64,000 bases of DNA from an uncultured Chitinophagaceae bacterium (GTDB lineage: Bacteria; Bacteroidota; Bacteroidia; Chitinophagales; Chitinophagaceae): contig CALMED010000018.1 of the NCBI GenBank assembly GCA_937862815.1, positions 1-64,000 on the forward strand, given 5' to 3'. The notes under the pieces were generated by a model, which worked only from the letters and a program-made list of their open reading frames with translations, had not been told where the DNA came from and did no database searches. A program made the translations under genes and the position numbers. Positions 47,291 through 54,967 of this stretch are shown one piece after another (position 1 is the stretch's first letter; the number at the start of each line of letters is the position of its first letter).

Positions 47291-48238
47291 TCAGTCCTTT
47301 CGGCGTTTTAAATATTGCATTAAATATCGATAGGTTTGACGGTCACTAACCAGATGAAACAGAAACCTCATTCTGAAAGCTTCATAAAAAAAGATTCTGA
47401 CAGTTATCCAATCAGTAGTCTTATTCCGGATCATTTCCCGAAACAAGAAACGGATTGCATTTTTAGAAGTGGATTTTTCCCATTGCCTGATTAGAGACTT
47501 CTGTTCATTAGCGCAATGATTAATCCAGAATGTTGCAACTGAACCTATCCATGTAAGATTTTTAACAATTGAAGACACGCCTGAAGTTGAGGAAGCATTG
47601 TGCTGGTGTTGCCGCCAAAAACCTACCGGCTTTTTTAATAAATATACATCACCATAAAAAACCAAGCGTAAATAAGAATCAACATCAGAAGAAAGAATAT
47701 TTAATCGAAATGGATTAATCTTTCTTAAATGCTCCAAATTTGAAAGAGTTGAAAGGTGAGAAAAATGAGCTATCTCTTGAAATCTCATGAGGTAGTCAAA
47801 ACCATTTAAAAACAATTGTTGATCCGCAATATGAGGCAATTCTGGAGCAGAAGAATTAATACTATCCCCTTTTAGGTGACCGGCCTGAATAAAGGTAAGC
47901 GAAGAGTGCTGATCAATAATTTTCTTTGCGTCATTTAGATAATGAATATCTGTTAAGCAATCATCACCATCACAAATAATTAACCATTTCCCAGTTGCTC
48001 TTTCCAGAGCATTCAATCTATAGTTCCCTACCCTTCCAAGTCGTGGCTCATTTTTAAAATATCTTATTCGTTTATCAGTAAGGCTCCTACATATATTCAA
48101 AGTTAAATCATCTTCACTATCATCTGAAATTATAATTTCGAAGTCACAAAATGACTGATTTAGAAAAGAATTAACACAATCAGAAATATACTGGTGCTGC
48201 TGATAAGTTGGAATAACAATTGAAAAAAAAACAGACAT
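47291..48238 (-). CDS. Glycosyltransferase family 2
   Basis: A 315-residue enzyme. It starts FFSIVIPTYQQHQYISDCVN, with FEIIISDDSEDDLTLNICRS near 32, LGRVGNYRLNALERATGKWL near 70-90, and the metal motif ICDGDDCLTDIHY near 92. It ends eight bases before asnB. AT-rich. Substrate is unknown. Confidence 0.9.
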   Translation of the reverse strand: MSVFFSIVIPTYQQHQYISDCVNSFLNQSFCDFEIIISDDSEDDLTLNICRSLTDKRIRYFKNEPRLGRVGNYRLNALERATGKWLIICDGDDCLTDIHYLNDAKKIIDQHSSLTFIQAGHLKGDSINSSAPELPHIADQQLFLNGFDYLMRFQEIAHFSHLSTLSNLEHLRKINPFRLNILSSDVDSYLRLVFYGDVYLLKKPVGFWRQHQHNASSTSGVSSIVKNLTWIGSVATFWINHCANEQKSLIRQWEKSTSKNAIRFLFREMIRNKTTDWITVRIFFYEAFRMRFLFHLVSDRQTYRYLMQYLKRRKD

Positions 48239-48287
48239 CTAAAAAATGAAGTAAGGAAGTCTGAATGTCAATTAAATATCTAAAAAC

Positions 48288-49079
48288 CTATAATCGCTTT
48301 CTGAGAACCAACGTTTGAAAGCCCTGAAAAGAATTGTTCATATCATACTGCCCAGTAAATTTTTCGAAAGGCTTCCCTTTTTTTATAATATATTCAGGGG
48401 GTGGCAACATCAAATGGAAGGCAGATAAGACAGAACGAAATATTCGTTTAAAACGACTTTTAAAATTAAATGTAAAATTTTTAATCCAAACATGCTGCAG
48501 ATAAACTTCATCTATGTTGAATTGATCTGAAAACAATTTTTGAAAATCGAAAAAGCTCCATTCTATAACATGAAATGGATTTGCAACTGAACTTGTTGTT
48601 TGGATCACTATAGGTGTAGATATAATCAAAGTTCCATCATTTTGAAGCCACCTGGAAAGATTTGCGATGTAACTTTTAAAATCTACTATATGCTCAACAG
48701 TTTCAAAACTAACTATCACATCATATAGTTTTTCAGGCTTGTATTCCAAAGCATTTGCATGGTATCTTTTTATATTTTTTTGTTCGTAACGATAGTTTCC
48801 GTAACGGATAGCTTCAGATTCAATATCTACACCATCGACAGACAATGCTTCACCTTTTATAGCCATCAAATAGGACCCATAACCACATCCACAGGCAATA
48901 TCAAGAACAGACTTTCCTTTTGTATAATTACAGGCAAGATGGTATCGATCAAGATGCTCCTGCTCAATGCCAGGTGAAATAAATCCTTTTACCCATCGTT
49001 CAGATTTACCCGTAAGCAAAGCAACCGCCAAAGCATCCTGCTCATACTTCAAACAAAAAAGTTCGTCCTCTAAATTCAT
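48288..49079 (-). CDS. SAM-dependent methyltransferase next to the ABC exporter
   Basis: About 263 residues from the ATG at 49079, which follows the wzt stop by a single base. SAM motifs are SVLDIACGCGYGSYLMAIKG (motif I, near 55), YDVIVSFETVEHIVDFKSYI near 120 and GTLIISTPIV near 150. In Wzm/Wzt systems a methyl or phosphate cap at the non-reducing end can set chain length and be recognised by Wzt. The tight placement after wzt makes this a candidate cap enzyme, which is an inference. Confidence 0.85.
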   Translation of the reverse strand: MNLEDELFCLKYEQDALAVALLTGKSERWVKGFISPGIEQEHLDRYHLACNYTKGKSVLDIACGCGYGSYLMAIKGEALSVDGVDIESEAIRYGNYRYEQKNIKRYHANALEYKPEKLYDVIVSFETVEHIVDFKSYIANLSRWLQNDGTLIISTPIVIQTTSSVANPFHVIEWSFFDFQKLFSDQFNIDEVYLQHVWIKNFTFNFKSRFKRIFRSVLSAFHLMLPPPEYIIKKGKPFEKFTGQYDMNNSFQGFQTLVLRKRL

Positions 49080-49080
49080 A

Positions 49081-50325
49081 CTAATACCATTTTTGATCAA
49101 CAATGATGGCGCCCTGTGTAGCGTTTGGAATATGCCTAATTACACCTTTTTCAACAGTTTCAATGATAAGCTTTATCCCTTTATTATAATAATCAAATAC
49201 ATCTTCTTTTGTTCCTACATAAACTTCAGCATTATAGGTGCCGGGCTTTAATGAGAAAAATGGAATTTCACACTGAATTACATTTTCACCCGGAACTAAA
49301 GTATAAAACGTGTCGTCATATAAAGAAAACGGAGTCATTACTCTTGTTCCCATATAATCATTGATGCCAATCCCTAAAACAACCTGATCCACATTTTTCT
49401 CTGAATGAATCAAAAATTCAAAAATTGCTGTACAGCCTGTCGAAATTGGCAGATCCGGATGCCCTTTTTTATACGATTTCACATCCTTTAAGTAAACCGG
49501 CTTCCCACTATTTGGAACAATCTGATCCGATTCGTATAATTTAGAATTATAAACAGTCAATACTTTTTCCAATTCATCCATTAGCTCAACTTTCCCATTT
49601 TGGAGCAATAATCCTTTTGTGCATAGATTCTGAATGGCCGCCATATTATGACTTACAAACAGAACCGTCTTACCAAGATTCGAACTCACATCTTTCATTC
49701 GTCCTAAACACTTCTGCTGAAACTCAGCATCACCTACAGCCAATACTTCATCTACAACCAATATCTCAGATTCCAGGAATGCAGATACTGCAAAAGCAAG
49801 ACGCACATACATCCCGCTACTATAGCGTTTTACGGGTGTATCAATGTATGCGGCAACTCCTGAAAAATCAACTATTTCATCAAACTTTTTACGTATTTCA
49901 AACTTTCTCATTCCAAGTATTGCACCGTTCAAGTAAATATTTTCACGCCCTGTGAGCTCAGGATGAAAACCTGTGCCCACTTCCAGCAAACTTGCAATGC
50001 GTCCATTAATTACAATTTCACCAGTAGTAGGTGCCGTAATCTTACTTAAAATTTTAAGAAGCGTACTTTTTCCTGCACCATTCCTGCCTATGATTCCCAA
50101 AACTTCACCCTGCTTTACTTCAAAGTTAATATCCTGTAAAGCCCAAACATAGTCCTGCTCAGCTTTTCTGGTACGGTCATTCTCCTGTCCGATTTTTAAA
50201 TATGGGTCTTCTTTACCACGCAATTGATGCCATAATCGATTTAAGTCGTTACGTAGTGTACCTGTTCCTACCTGACCTAATCTGTATTGCTTTGAAACGT
50301 TTGAAACCTGAATTGATAAATCCAT
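49081..50325 (-). CDS. wzt: Polysaccharide ABC exporter, ATP-binding subunit (Wzt-like)
   Basis: A 414-residue protein. The N-terminal ATPase has Walker A GIIGRNGAGKSTLLKIL near 75-92, signature SSGMYVRLAFAVSAFLESE near 170, and Walker B ILVVDEVLAVGDAEFQQKCL. The C-terminal region (about 250-414, with SEKNVDQVVLGIGINDYMGT and KPGTYNAEVYVG) is the Wzt carbohydrate-binding beta-sandwich type. It exports the lipid-linked glycan across the inner membrane with Wzm. The methyltransferase gene follows at once. Confidence 0.92.
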   Translation of the reverse strand: MDLSIQVSNVSKQYRLGQVGTGTLRNDLNRLWHQLRGKEDPYLKIGQENDRTRKAEQDYVWALQDINFEVKQGEVLGIIGRNGAGKSTLLKILSKITAPTTGEIVINGRIASLLEVGTGFHPELTGRENIYLNGAILGMRKFEIRKKFDEIVDFSGVAAYIDTPVKRYSSGMYVRLAFAVSAFLESEILVVDEVLAVGDAEFQQKCLGRMKDVSSNLGKTVLFVSHNMAAIQNLCTKGLLLQNGKVELMDELEKVLTVYNSKLYESDQIVPNSGKPVYLKDVKSYKKGHPDLPISTGCTAIFEFLIHSEKNVDQVVLGIGINDYMGTRVMTPFSLYDDTFYTLVPGENVIQCEIPFFSLKPGTYNAEVYVGTKEDVFDYYNKGIKLIIETVEKGVIRHIPNATQGAIIVDQKWY

Positions 50326-50360
50326 GTAATTACCTTAAAAGAAAAATTTCAATTATGAAA

Positions 50361-51200
50361 TCATACAGTATCCATAAATGTTCTCTCTACTTTATTAAAA
50401 ATTAATGTGCCTGTAATCACTGCAACTAACATAAATACAAAACTATAAGTCAATGAAGACCAACTTATCATTCCAGAACCTAAAAAAGCATATCTGAAAG
50501 TCTCAACAATTGGCGATAGAGGATTTAATGCTATGTATACCTGATACTTTCCAGGTATAGAGTTCATTGGATAGATAACAGGCGTTGCATACATCAACAA
50601 TGTCACCCCAAATGCGATAAGTTGAATCATGTCTCTATACTTAGTTGTCAAAGCTGAAATTATTATTCCAAAACCTAATGCAAAACCTGCCATTAAAAGT
50701 ATAAGAAACGGGACAAGAAACAATGCCCATGTAGGATGCAAACTTCCTGGAAGAGTAATCATGTAGTAGGCATAAAACCCAATAAATAAAATCATTTGAA
50801 CAGCAAAACGTAATAATCCTGCAACGATAATAGATAGCGGAGCAATTAACCGGGGAAAATAGACTTTCCCAAAAACAGCAGCATTGGTAATAAAAACGGT
50901 AGATGTTTTATTAAATGTGTCAGCAAAATAATTCCAAATAGTTAACCCAGAAAGATAAAACAGCATTTTAGGTTGCCCATCAGTACTTATTCCAGCTATT
51001 TTACCAAAAACCAACGTGAACATTAATGTTGTGAAAACAGGTTGAATAAAAAACCACAATGGACCTAAAATTGTCTGCTTGAAGCCAGCAACGAAATCCC
51101 TCTTAACAAACATCAAAAGTAAATCCCTATAATTCCAGACTTCACCCAACTGCAATCTGAATAATGATTTATGCGGTCGTATTACTTCTGACTTGAACAT
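50361..51200 (-). CDS. wzm: Polysaccharide ABC exporter, membrane subunit (Wzm-like)
   Basis: A 279-residue ABC-2-type permease. WNYRDLLLMFVKRDFVAGFK (about 20-40) precedes six membrane segments, and QTILGPLWFFIQPVFTTLMF is the family signature. It pairs with the Wzt-like ATPase 35 bases downstream. Its length is normal. Confidence 0.92.
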   Translation of the reverse strand: MFKSEVIRPHKSLFRLQLGEVWNYRDLLLMFVKRDFVAGFKQTILGPLWFFIQPVFTTLMFTLVFGKIAGISTDGQPKMLFYLSGLTIWNYFADTFNKTSTVFITNAAVFGKVYFPRLIAPLSIIVAGLLRFAVQMILFIGFYAYYMITLPGSLHPTWALFLVPFLILLMAGFALGFGIIISALTTKYRDMIQLIAFGVTLLMYATPVIYPMNSIPGKYQVYIALNPLSPIVETFRYAFLGSGMISWSSLTYSFVFMLVAVITGTLIFNKVERTFMDTV

Positions 51201-51248
51201 TTTAAAATAATTTAGAAAACAGGATAGCTGCTAAAAAAATGAATTCAA

Positions 51249-52403
51249 TTAGTCAGATAAATTCAAACTATCCAGAATAGTATTAACAATCAGATTTTGA
51301 TCTGATTCAGACAATGTAAAATAAAATGGGAGACGTAAAAGAGAATCAGAATAAAAATCTGAATTATTTAATTCATAAACCTTGTTTTCTATTTCCCAAA
51401 ATGAACTCTTATGCAAGCTTTGATAGTGAAAAACAGATAAAATATCAGAAGATTTTAACTTATTTATTAAAAGTGACCGTTGTTCCAGTGATTTACATAA
51501 AACATAAAACATATGAAAATTATTGGTAGCATACTTAGGCAAAACCGGCATTTTAATACCGGCCTTATCTGCTTTTTTCAGGTTATCATAATAAAAAGTC
51601 CATATTCTTTTTCTTCCCTCTTGAATAACGTCAAGAGATTCCAACTGAGCAAACAAAAAAGCAGCATTCAATTCAGAGGGAAGAAACGAACTTCCAACAT
51701 CAACCCAGCCATACTTATCCACTTCACCCCGGAAAAAAGCAGATCTGTTCGTACCTTTTTCTCTGATGATTTCTGCCCGGTTATTGAACTGCGGATCATT
51801 TATCACCAACATTCCTCCTTCTCCGCATTGTAGATTCTTTGTTTCATGAAAACTGAATGCAGCCAGATGCCCGATTCCACCTAAGGCCTTTCTAGTTCCG
51901 TCTGGAAAAGTATAATAGCTATCTATTGCCTGCGCTGCATCTTCCACAACAAATAATCTGTATTGATTCGCCAGCTTCATTATTTTATCCATGTCACAGG
52001 CAACTCCTGCATAATGAACAGGAACAATGGCCTTTGTTTTTGCTGTAATCAATTCCTCAATTTTCTCTTCATCCATTCCCGGATGGTCTGGACGGCTGTC
52101 ACAAAAAACAATGCTTGCACCTCTTAAAACGAATGCATTTGCCGTGGAAACAAATGTATACGACGGCATAATCACCTCATCGCCAGGTTTGATGTTGATC
52201 AAAATTGCTGCCATTTCCAGAGCATCTGTACAGGAAGTGGTTAGTAAACATTTTTGAAAACCGTAACGTTTCTCAAAGAAATCATGACATTTTTTTGTAA
52301 ACATCCCATCTCCGGAAATCTTACCAGACTCAACTGCCTGAAGTATATATTCAGTTTCCTTGCTGGTTATATGTGGCTTATTGAATGGAATCTTATAACT
52401 CAT
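51249..52403 (-). CDS. wecE: dTDP-4-amino-4,6-dideoxygalactose transaminase (WecE-type)
   Basis: A 384-residue PLP-dependent aminotransferase of the DegT/DnrJ/EryC1 family. It matches the WecE pattern closely: SGKISGDGMFTKKCHDFFEK, GDEVIMPSYTFVSTANAFVL, PVHYAGVACDMDKIM and AAFSFHETKNLQCGEGGMLV, where the Lys of HETKN is the PLP lysine. FFRGEVDKYGWVDVGSSFLP and EREKGTNRS-like phrases are also shared. It should convert dTDP-4-keto-6-deoxyglucose to dTDP-4-amino-4,6-dideoxygalactose (dTDP-Fuc4N) with glutamate. Its start overlaps the formyltransferase gene as ATGA. rmlA and rmlB are not nearby. Confidence 0.9.
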   Translation of the reverse strand: MSYKIPFNKPHITSKETEYILQAVESGKISGDGMFTKKCHDFFEKRYGFQKCLLTTSCTDALEMAAILINIKPGDEVIMPSYTFVSTANAFVLRGASIVFCDSRPDHPGMDEEKIEELITAKTKAIVPVHYAGVACDMDKIMKLANQYRLFVVEDAAQAIDSYYTFPDGTRKALGGIGHLAAFSFHETKNLQCGEGGMLVINDPQFNNRAEIIREKGTNRSAFFRGEVDKYGWVDVGSSFLPSELNAAFLFAQLESLDVIQEGRKRIWTFYYDNLKKADKAGIKMPVLPKYATNNFHMFYVLCKSLEQRSLLINKLKSSDILSVFHYQSLHKSSFWEIENKVYELNNSDFYSDSLLRLPFYFTLSESDQNLIVNTILDSLNLSD

Positions 52404-53266
52404 AAGAAACGAGTTCGCAAGTTTTTCAATTTATAGATATTACCATCTTCATCAGAAATTTTTGTTGCCAAAAGTAAACCTTCCTTACATACAATAACAG
52501 GAGAGTCGGAAACAAATCTGAGCACTTTACCTGGAGTTCTATTAGCTATTTTAATATCTGGCAAAAGTTCAACTTCATGAAACTTAAACAGCTTGTCCCC
52601 TACAAAAGAATAAGCTCCTTTATAAGGAAATCCTACAGCATCAATAAATCGCTGGATTTTATTAGCTGAATCATTCCAATCAATTTTATAATCATCCTCA
52701 TCTCTCCATAAGCTAAAACTAGCCAATGATTCATCTTGAGGTATTGAAGGCATTTCAAGATTATTGACAATTTTATCAATAATTGAATTTATTAATTCAG
52801 AATAACAAATACTAACTATTTCAATTGCGTCCTTTATTTTTATTGGATAACTTATACTAACCTCAGATGAACCGATAATATTACCTGAGTCTACATCCTC
52901 TTTTGCTTGAATTGCTGTTACTCCGATTTGTGTGTCTCCATTTATCAAAGCAGTCACAAGAGGATTGAATCCACGATATTTTGGCAATAACGAATCATGA
53001 AAAACGATTAAGTTTGAAGTATCTTTAATTATCCATTTCCACGAAATTGCAATTTTGTACTTAACATAAGGCAAGTCATTTTGAGTTCTATTATAAAAAG
53101 AGATTCCATTTAACTTACAATAATCATAAATCTCTACATAAAAATCTTTTAAAACGTTCTTATCTCGATCCGAACAAACATAAGTTACAATAGATGAGCT
53201 ATATGTTTCAACAATCTTTTTTAAAACAGTAAAGCCCTTTTCTGTCATAATTAATAATCCGATCAT
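52400..53266 (-). CDS. Sugar N-formyltransferase (Fmt-fold)
   Basis: A 288-residue protein with the formyltransferase core LIVFHDSLLPKYRGFNPLVT near 85-104 and AKEDVDSGNIIGSSEVSI near 125. C-terminal FSLWRDEDDYKIDWNDSANK is typical of the formyltransferase C-domain linker. Translation coupling with the WecE-type gene (ATGA) points to N-formylation of a 4-amino-4,6-dideoxysugar, giving a dTDP-4-formamido sugar from N10-formyltetrahydrofolate. The usual catalytic N-x-H appears as V-F-H, though the His and the Asp of DVDSG are present. AT-rich. Confidence 0.82.
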   Translation of the reverse strand: MIGLLIMTEKGFTVLKKIVETYSSSIVTYVCSDRDKNVLKDFYVEIYDYCKLNGISFYNRTQNDLPYVKYKIAISWKWIIKDTSNLIVFHDSLLPKYRGFNPLVTALINGDTQIGVTAIQAKEDVDSGNIIGSSEVSISYPIKIKDAIEIVSICYSELINSIIDKIVNNLEMPSIPQDESLASFSLWRDEDDYKIDWNDSANKIQRFIDAVGFPYKGAYSFVGDKLFKFHEVELLPDIKIANRTPGKVLRFVSDSPVIVCKEGLLLATKISDEDGNIYKLKNLRTRFL

Positions 53267-53395
53267 AGCTTCTTTTCAAATACCTTTTAAACTATTTTAA
53301 GAAAGTTTATACAATAATTTTTGTAAAAACCATTTTGAAATTTCGGACAAATAAGGTTGATAGGCAAAAATCAAATCTTAACCATTCAAACTAAA

Positions 53396-54469
53396 TTAAG
53401 CTTGAAAATAATCTCGATACCATTTTACAAACTCTTTTACACCCTCTTCTACTTTCACCCTTGGACGATAGCCGGTCAATTCTTCCAGTTCACCGCAATC
53501 AGCATGCGTTACAGGAATATCTCCCGGCTGCATGGGCAGCAGGTTCCGCCGGGCTGTAACACCCAACTCCTGTTCAATGGCATTAATATAGCGTGTTAAC
53601 TGAACGGGATTGCTGTTTCCTATATTCAGAATGCGGTAAGGAGCTGAAGAGGTGGCGGTGTCCGGATTACGGGTATTCCACCCGGTATTTGCCTCCGGAG
53701 GTAATGGAATGAGGCGACTGATCGATTCAACTATATCATCCACATAGGTAAAATCACGGATCATTTCCCCACCATTGAATAACTGGATGGGTTCTCCCTG
53801 CAACATGGCCTTGGTAAAAAGAAAGAGTGCCATATCTGGTCGTCCCCATGGCCCATAGACGGTAAAAAAGCGGAGACCCGTGATAGGCAACCGATACAAG
53901 TGACTGTAACTATGCGCCATCATTTCATTGGCCTTTTTGGTGGCCGCATACAGGCTCATCGGGTGATCGGTGCGCTGATGTTCACTCAGCGGCATTTGAC
54001 TGTTCAGTCCGTACACGCTGCTGCTGCTGGCATAGAGGAGTTGTTGCACCGGGTTGTGCCGGCAGGCTTCGAGTATATTCAGGAAGCCGGTGATATTGCT
54101 CTCCGTATACACGTAGGGGTGGGTGAGCGAATGACGCACGCCTGCCTGGGCAGCCAGGTTAACGGCATAATCGAACCCGGAGGTTTGAAAGAGCCGGTCC
54201 AACAGCGTTTTGTCGGTAAGGTCGCCCTGTACAAATCGGTAGTTGCCATCGGCGGTCCACACTTCCCTGCCGTATGCAATGGAACCGGTATCAATACCGG
54301 ATTCCCGCAGGCGGGCGAGTTTGAGGTTTACGTCGTAGTAGTCGTTGATGCTATCGTAGCCGGTGACCCGGTAGCCAAGGTGGAGGAGTTTGCGGGCTAA
54401 ATGAAAACCAATGAACCCCGCAGTACCCGTTATAAAAACATGCTTTGCTTGTTGATCAAAAACTTTCAT
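53396..54469 (-). CDS. NAD-dependent epimerase, UDP-glucuronate 4-epimerase-like
   Basis: A 357-residue extended SDR protein. The Rossmann motif is VFITGTAGFIGFHLARKL (GxxGxxG, near 11-25), followed by YDSINDYYDVNLKLARL. The catalytic S-Y-K set is ASSSSVYGL and SLYAATKKANEMMAHSYSHL, and GLRFFTVYGPWGRPDMALFLF follows. The DSINDYYDVxLK and TVYGPWGRPDMA phrases are typical of UDP-GlcA/UDP-GalA 4-epimerases. It would supply UDP-galacturonate to the locus. GC content is higher than the next genes, and spacers on both sides suggest its own promoter. Confidence 0.88.
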   Translation of the reverse strand: MKVFDQQAKHVFITGTAGFIGFHLARKLLHLGYRVTGYDSINDYYDVNLKLARLRESGIDTGSIAYGREVWTADGNYRFVQGDLTDKTLLDRLFQTSGFDYAVNLAAQAGVRHSLTHPYVYTESNITGFLNILEACRHNPVQQLLYASSSSVYGLNSQMPLSEHQRTDHPMSLYAATKKANEMMAHSYSHLYRLPITGLRFFTVYGPWGRPDMALFLFTKAMLQGEPIQLFNGGEMIRDFTYVDDIVESISRLIPLPPEANTGWNTRNPDTATSSAPYRILNIGNSNPVQLTRYINAIEQELGVTARRNLLPMQPGDIPVTHADCGELEELTGYRPRVKVEEGVKEFVKWYRDYFQA

Positions 54470-54967
54470 TCAAACTAAGATTTTATCTGCCTTGTGAAAT
54501 CCCAGTGAACTGATTGTTCACGGGACAAGAATGAATTGAGGCGCTTGTGTAAAAACATTTTATAATAGTGGGTTTTTAAGAATTTTTCACGCCTTAATGC
54601 ATCCTCTTGATTTTAACATGCTTCAAAGTATATCATTCGAAATGGCCTTCGATGTTTCGTAGAAACAACTCACCCCACCTGATGCGCCTCAAATCCTGAC
54701 GGCAAGTCGGCCGTATATCCGGTATATTGCTTTGTGTAAAATTCCGGCACCTTTTTGGTTTTCCCATTTAACTAAAGAACGCATCAAAAGTTTCCTCAGC
54801 GGAAAATTCAGCTTAGAATAAATTTTGAAATAGTATAATACATTCGTTCTTTAATTTAAAGATCCTTCGCTTCGCTTCGCTTCATTCCAGTGCGTTACAT
54901 TTCGCTTCACTCAGGATGACGTGCGTGTTTGATGCGCCCGCTTCGGATAGAATAATAAAATTTAACC
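54470..54967. other. Spacer with an inverted repeat and a dispersed repeat arm
   Basis: No gene is seen. Bases 54505-54521 form GTGAAC-tgatt-GTTCAC near the epimerase start, a possible operator or stem. Bases about 54860-54925 hold repeat arms (aaagatccttcgcttcgctt ... ctcaggatgacgtgcg) of the dispersed family. Confidence 0.45.
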
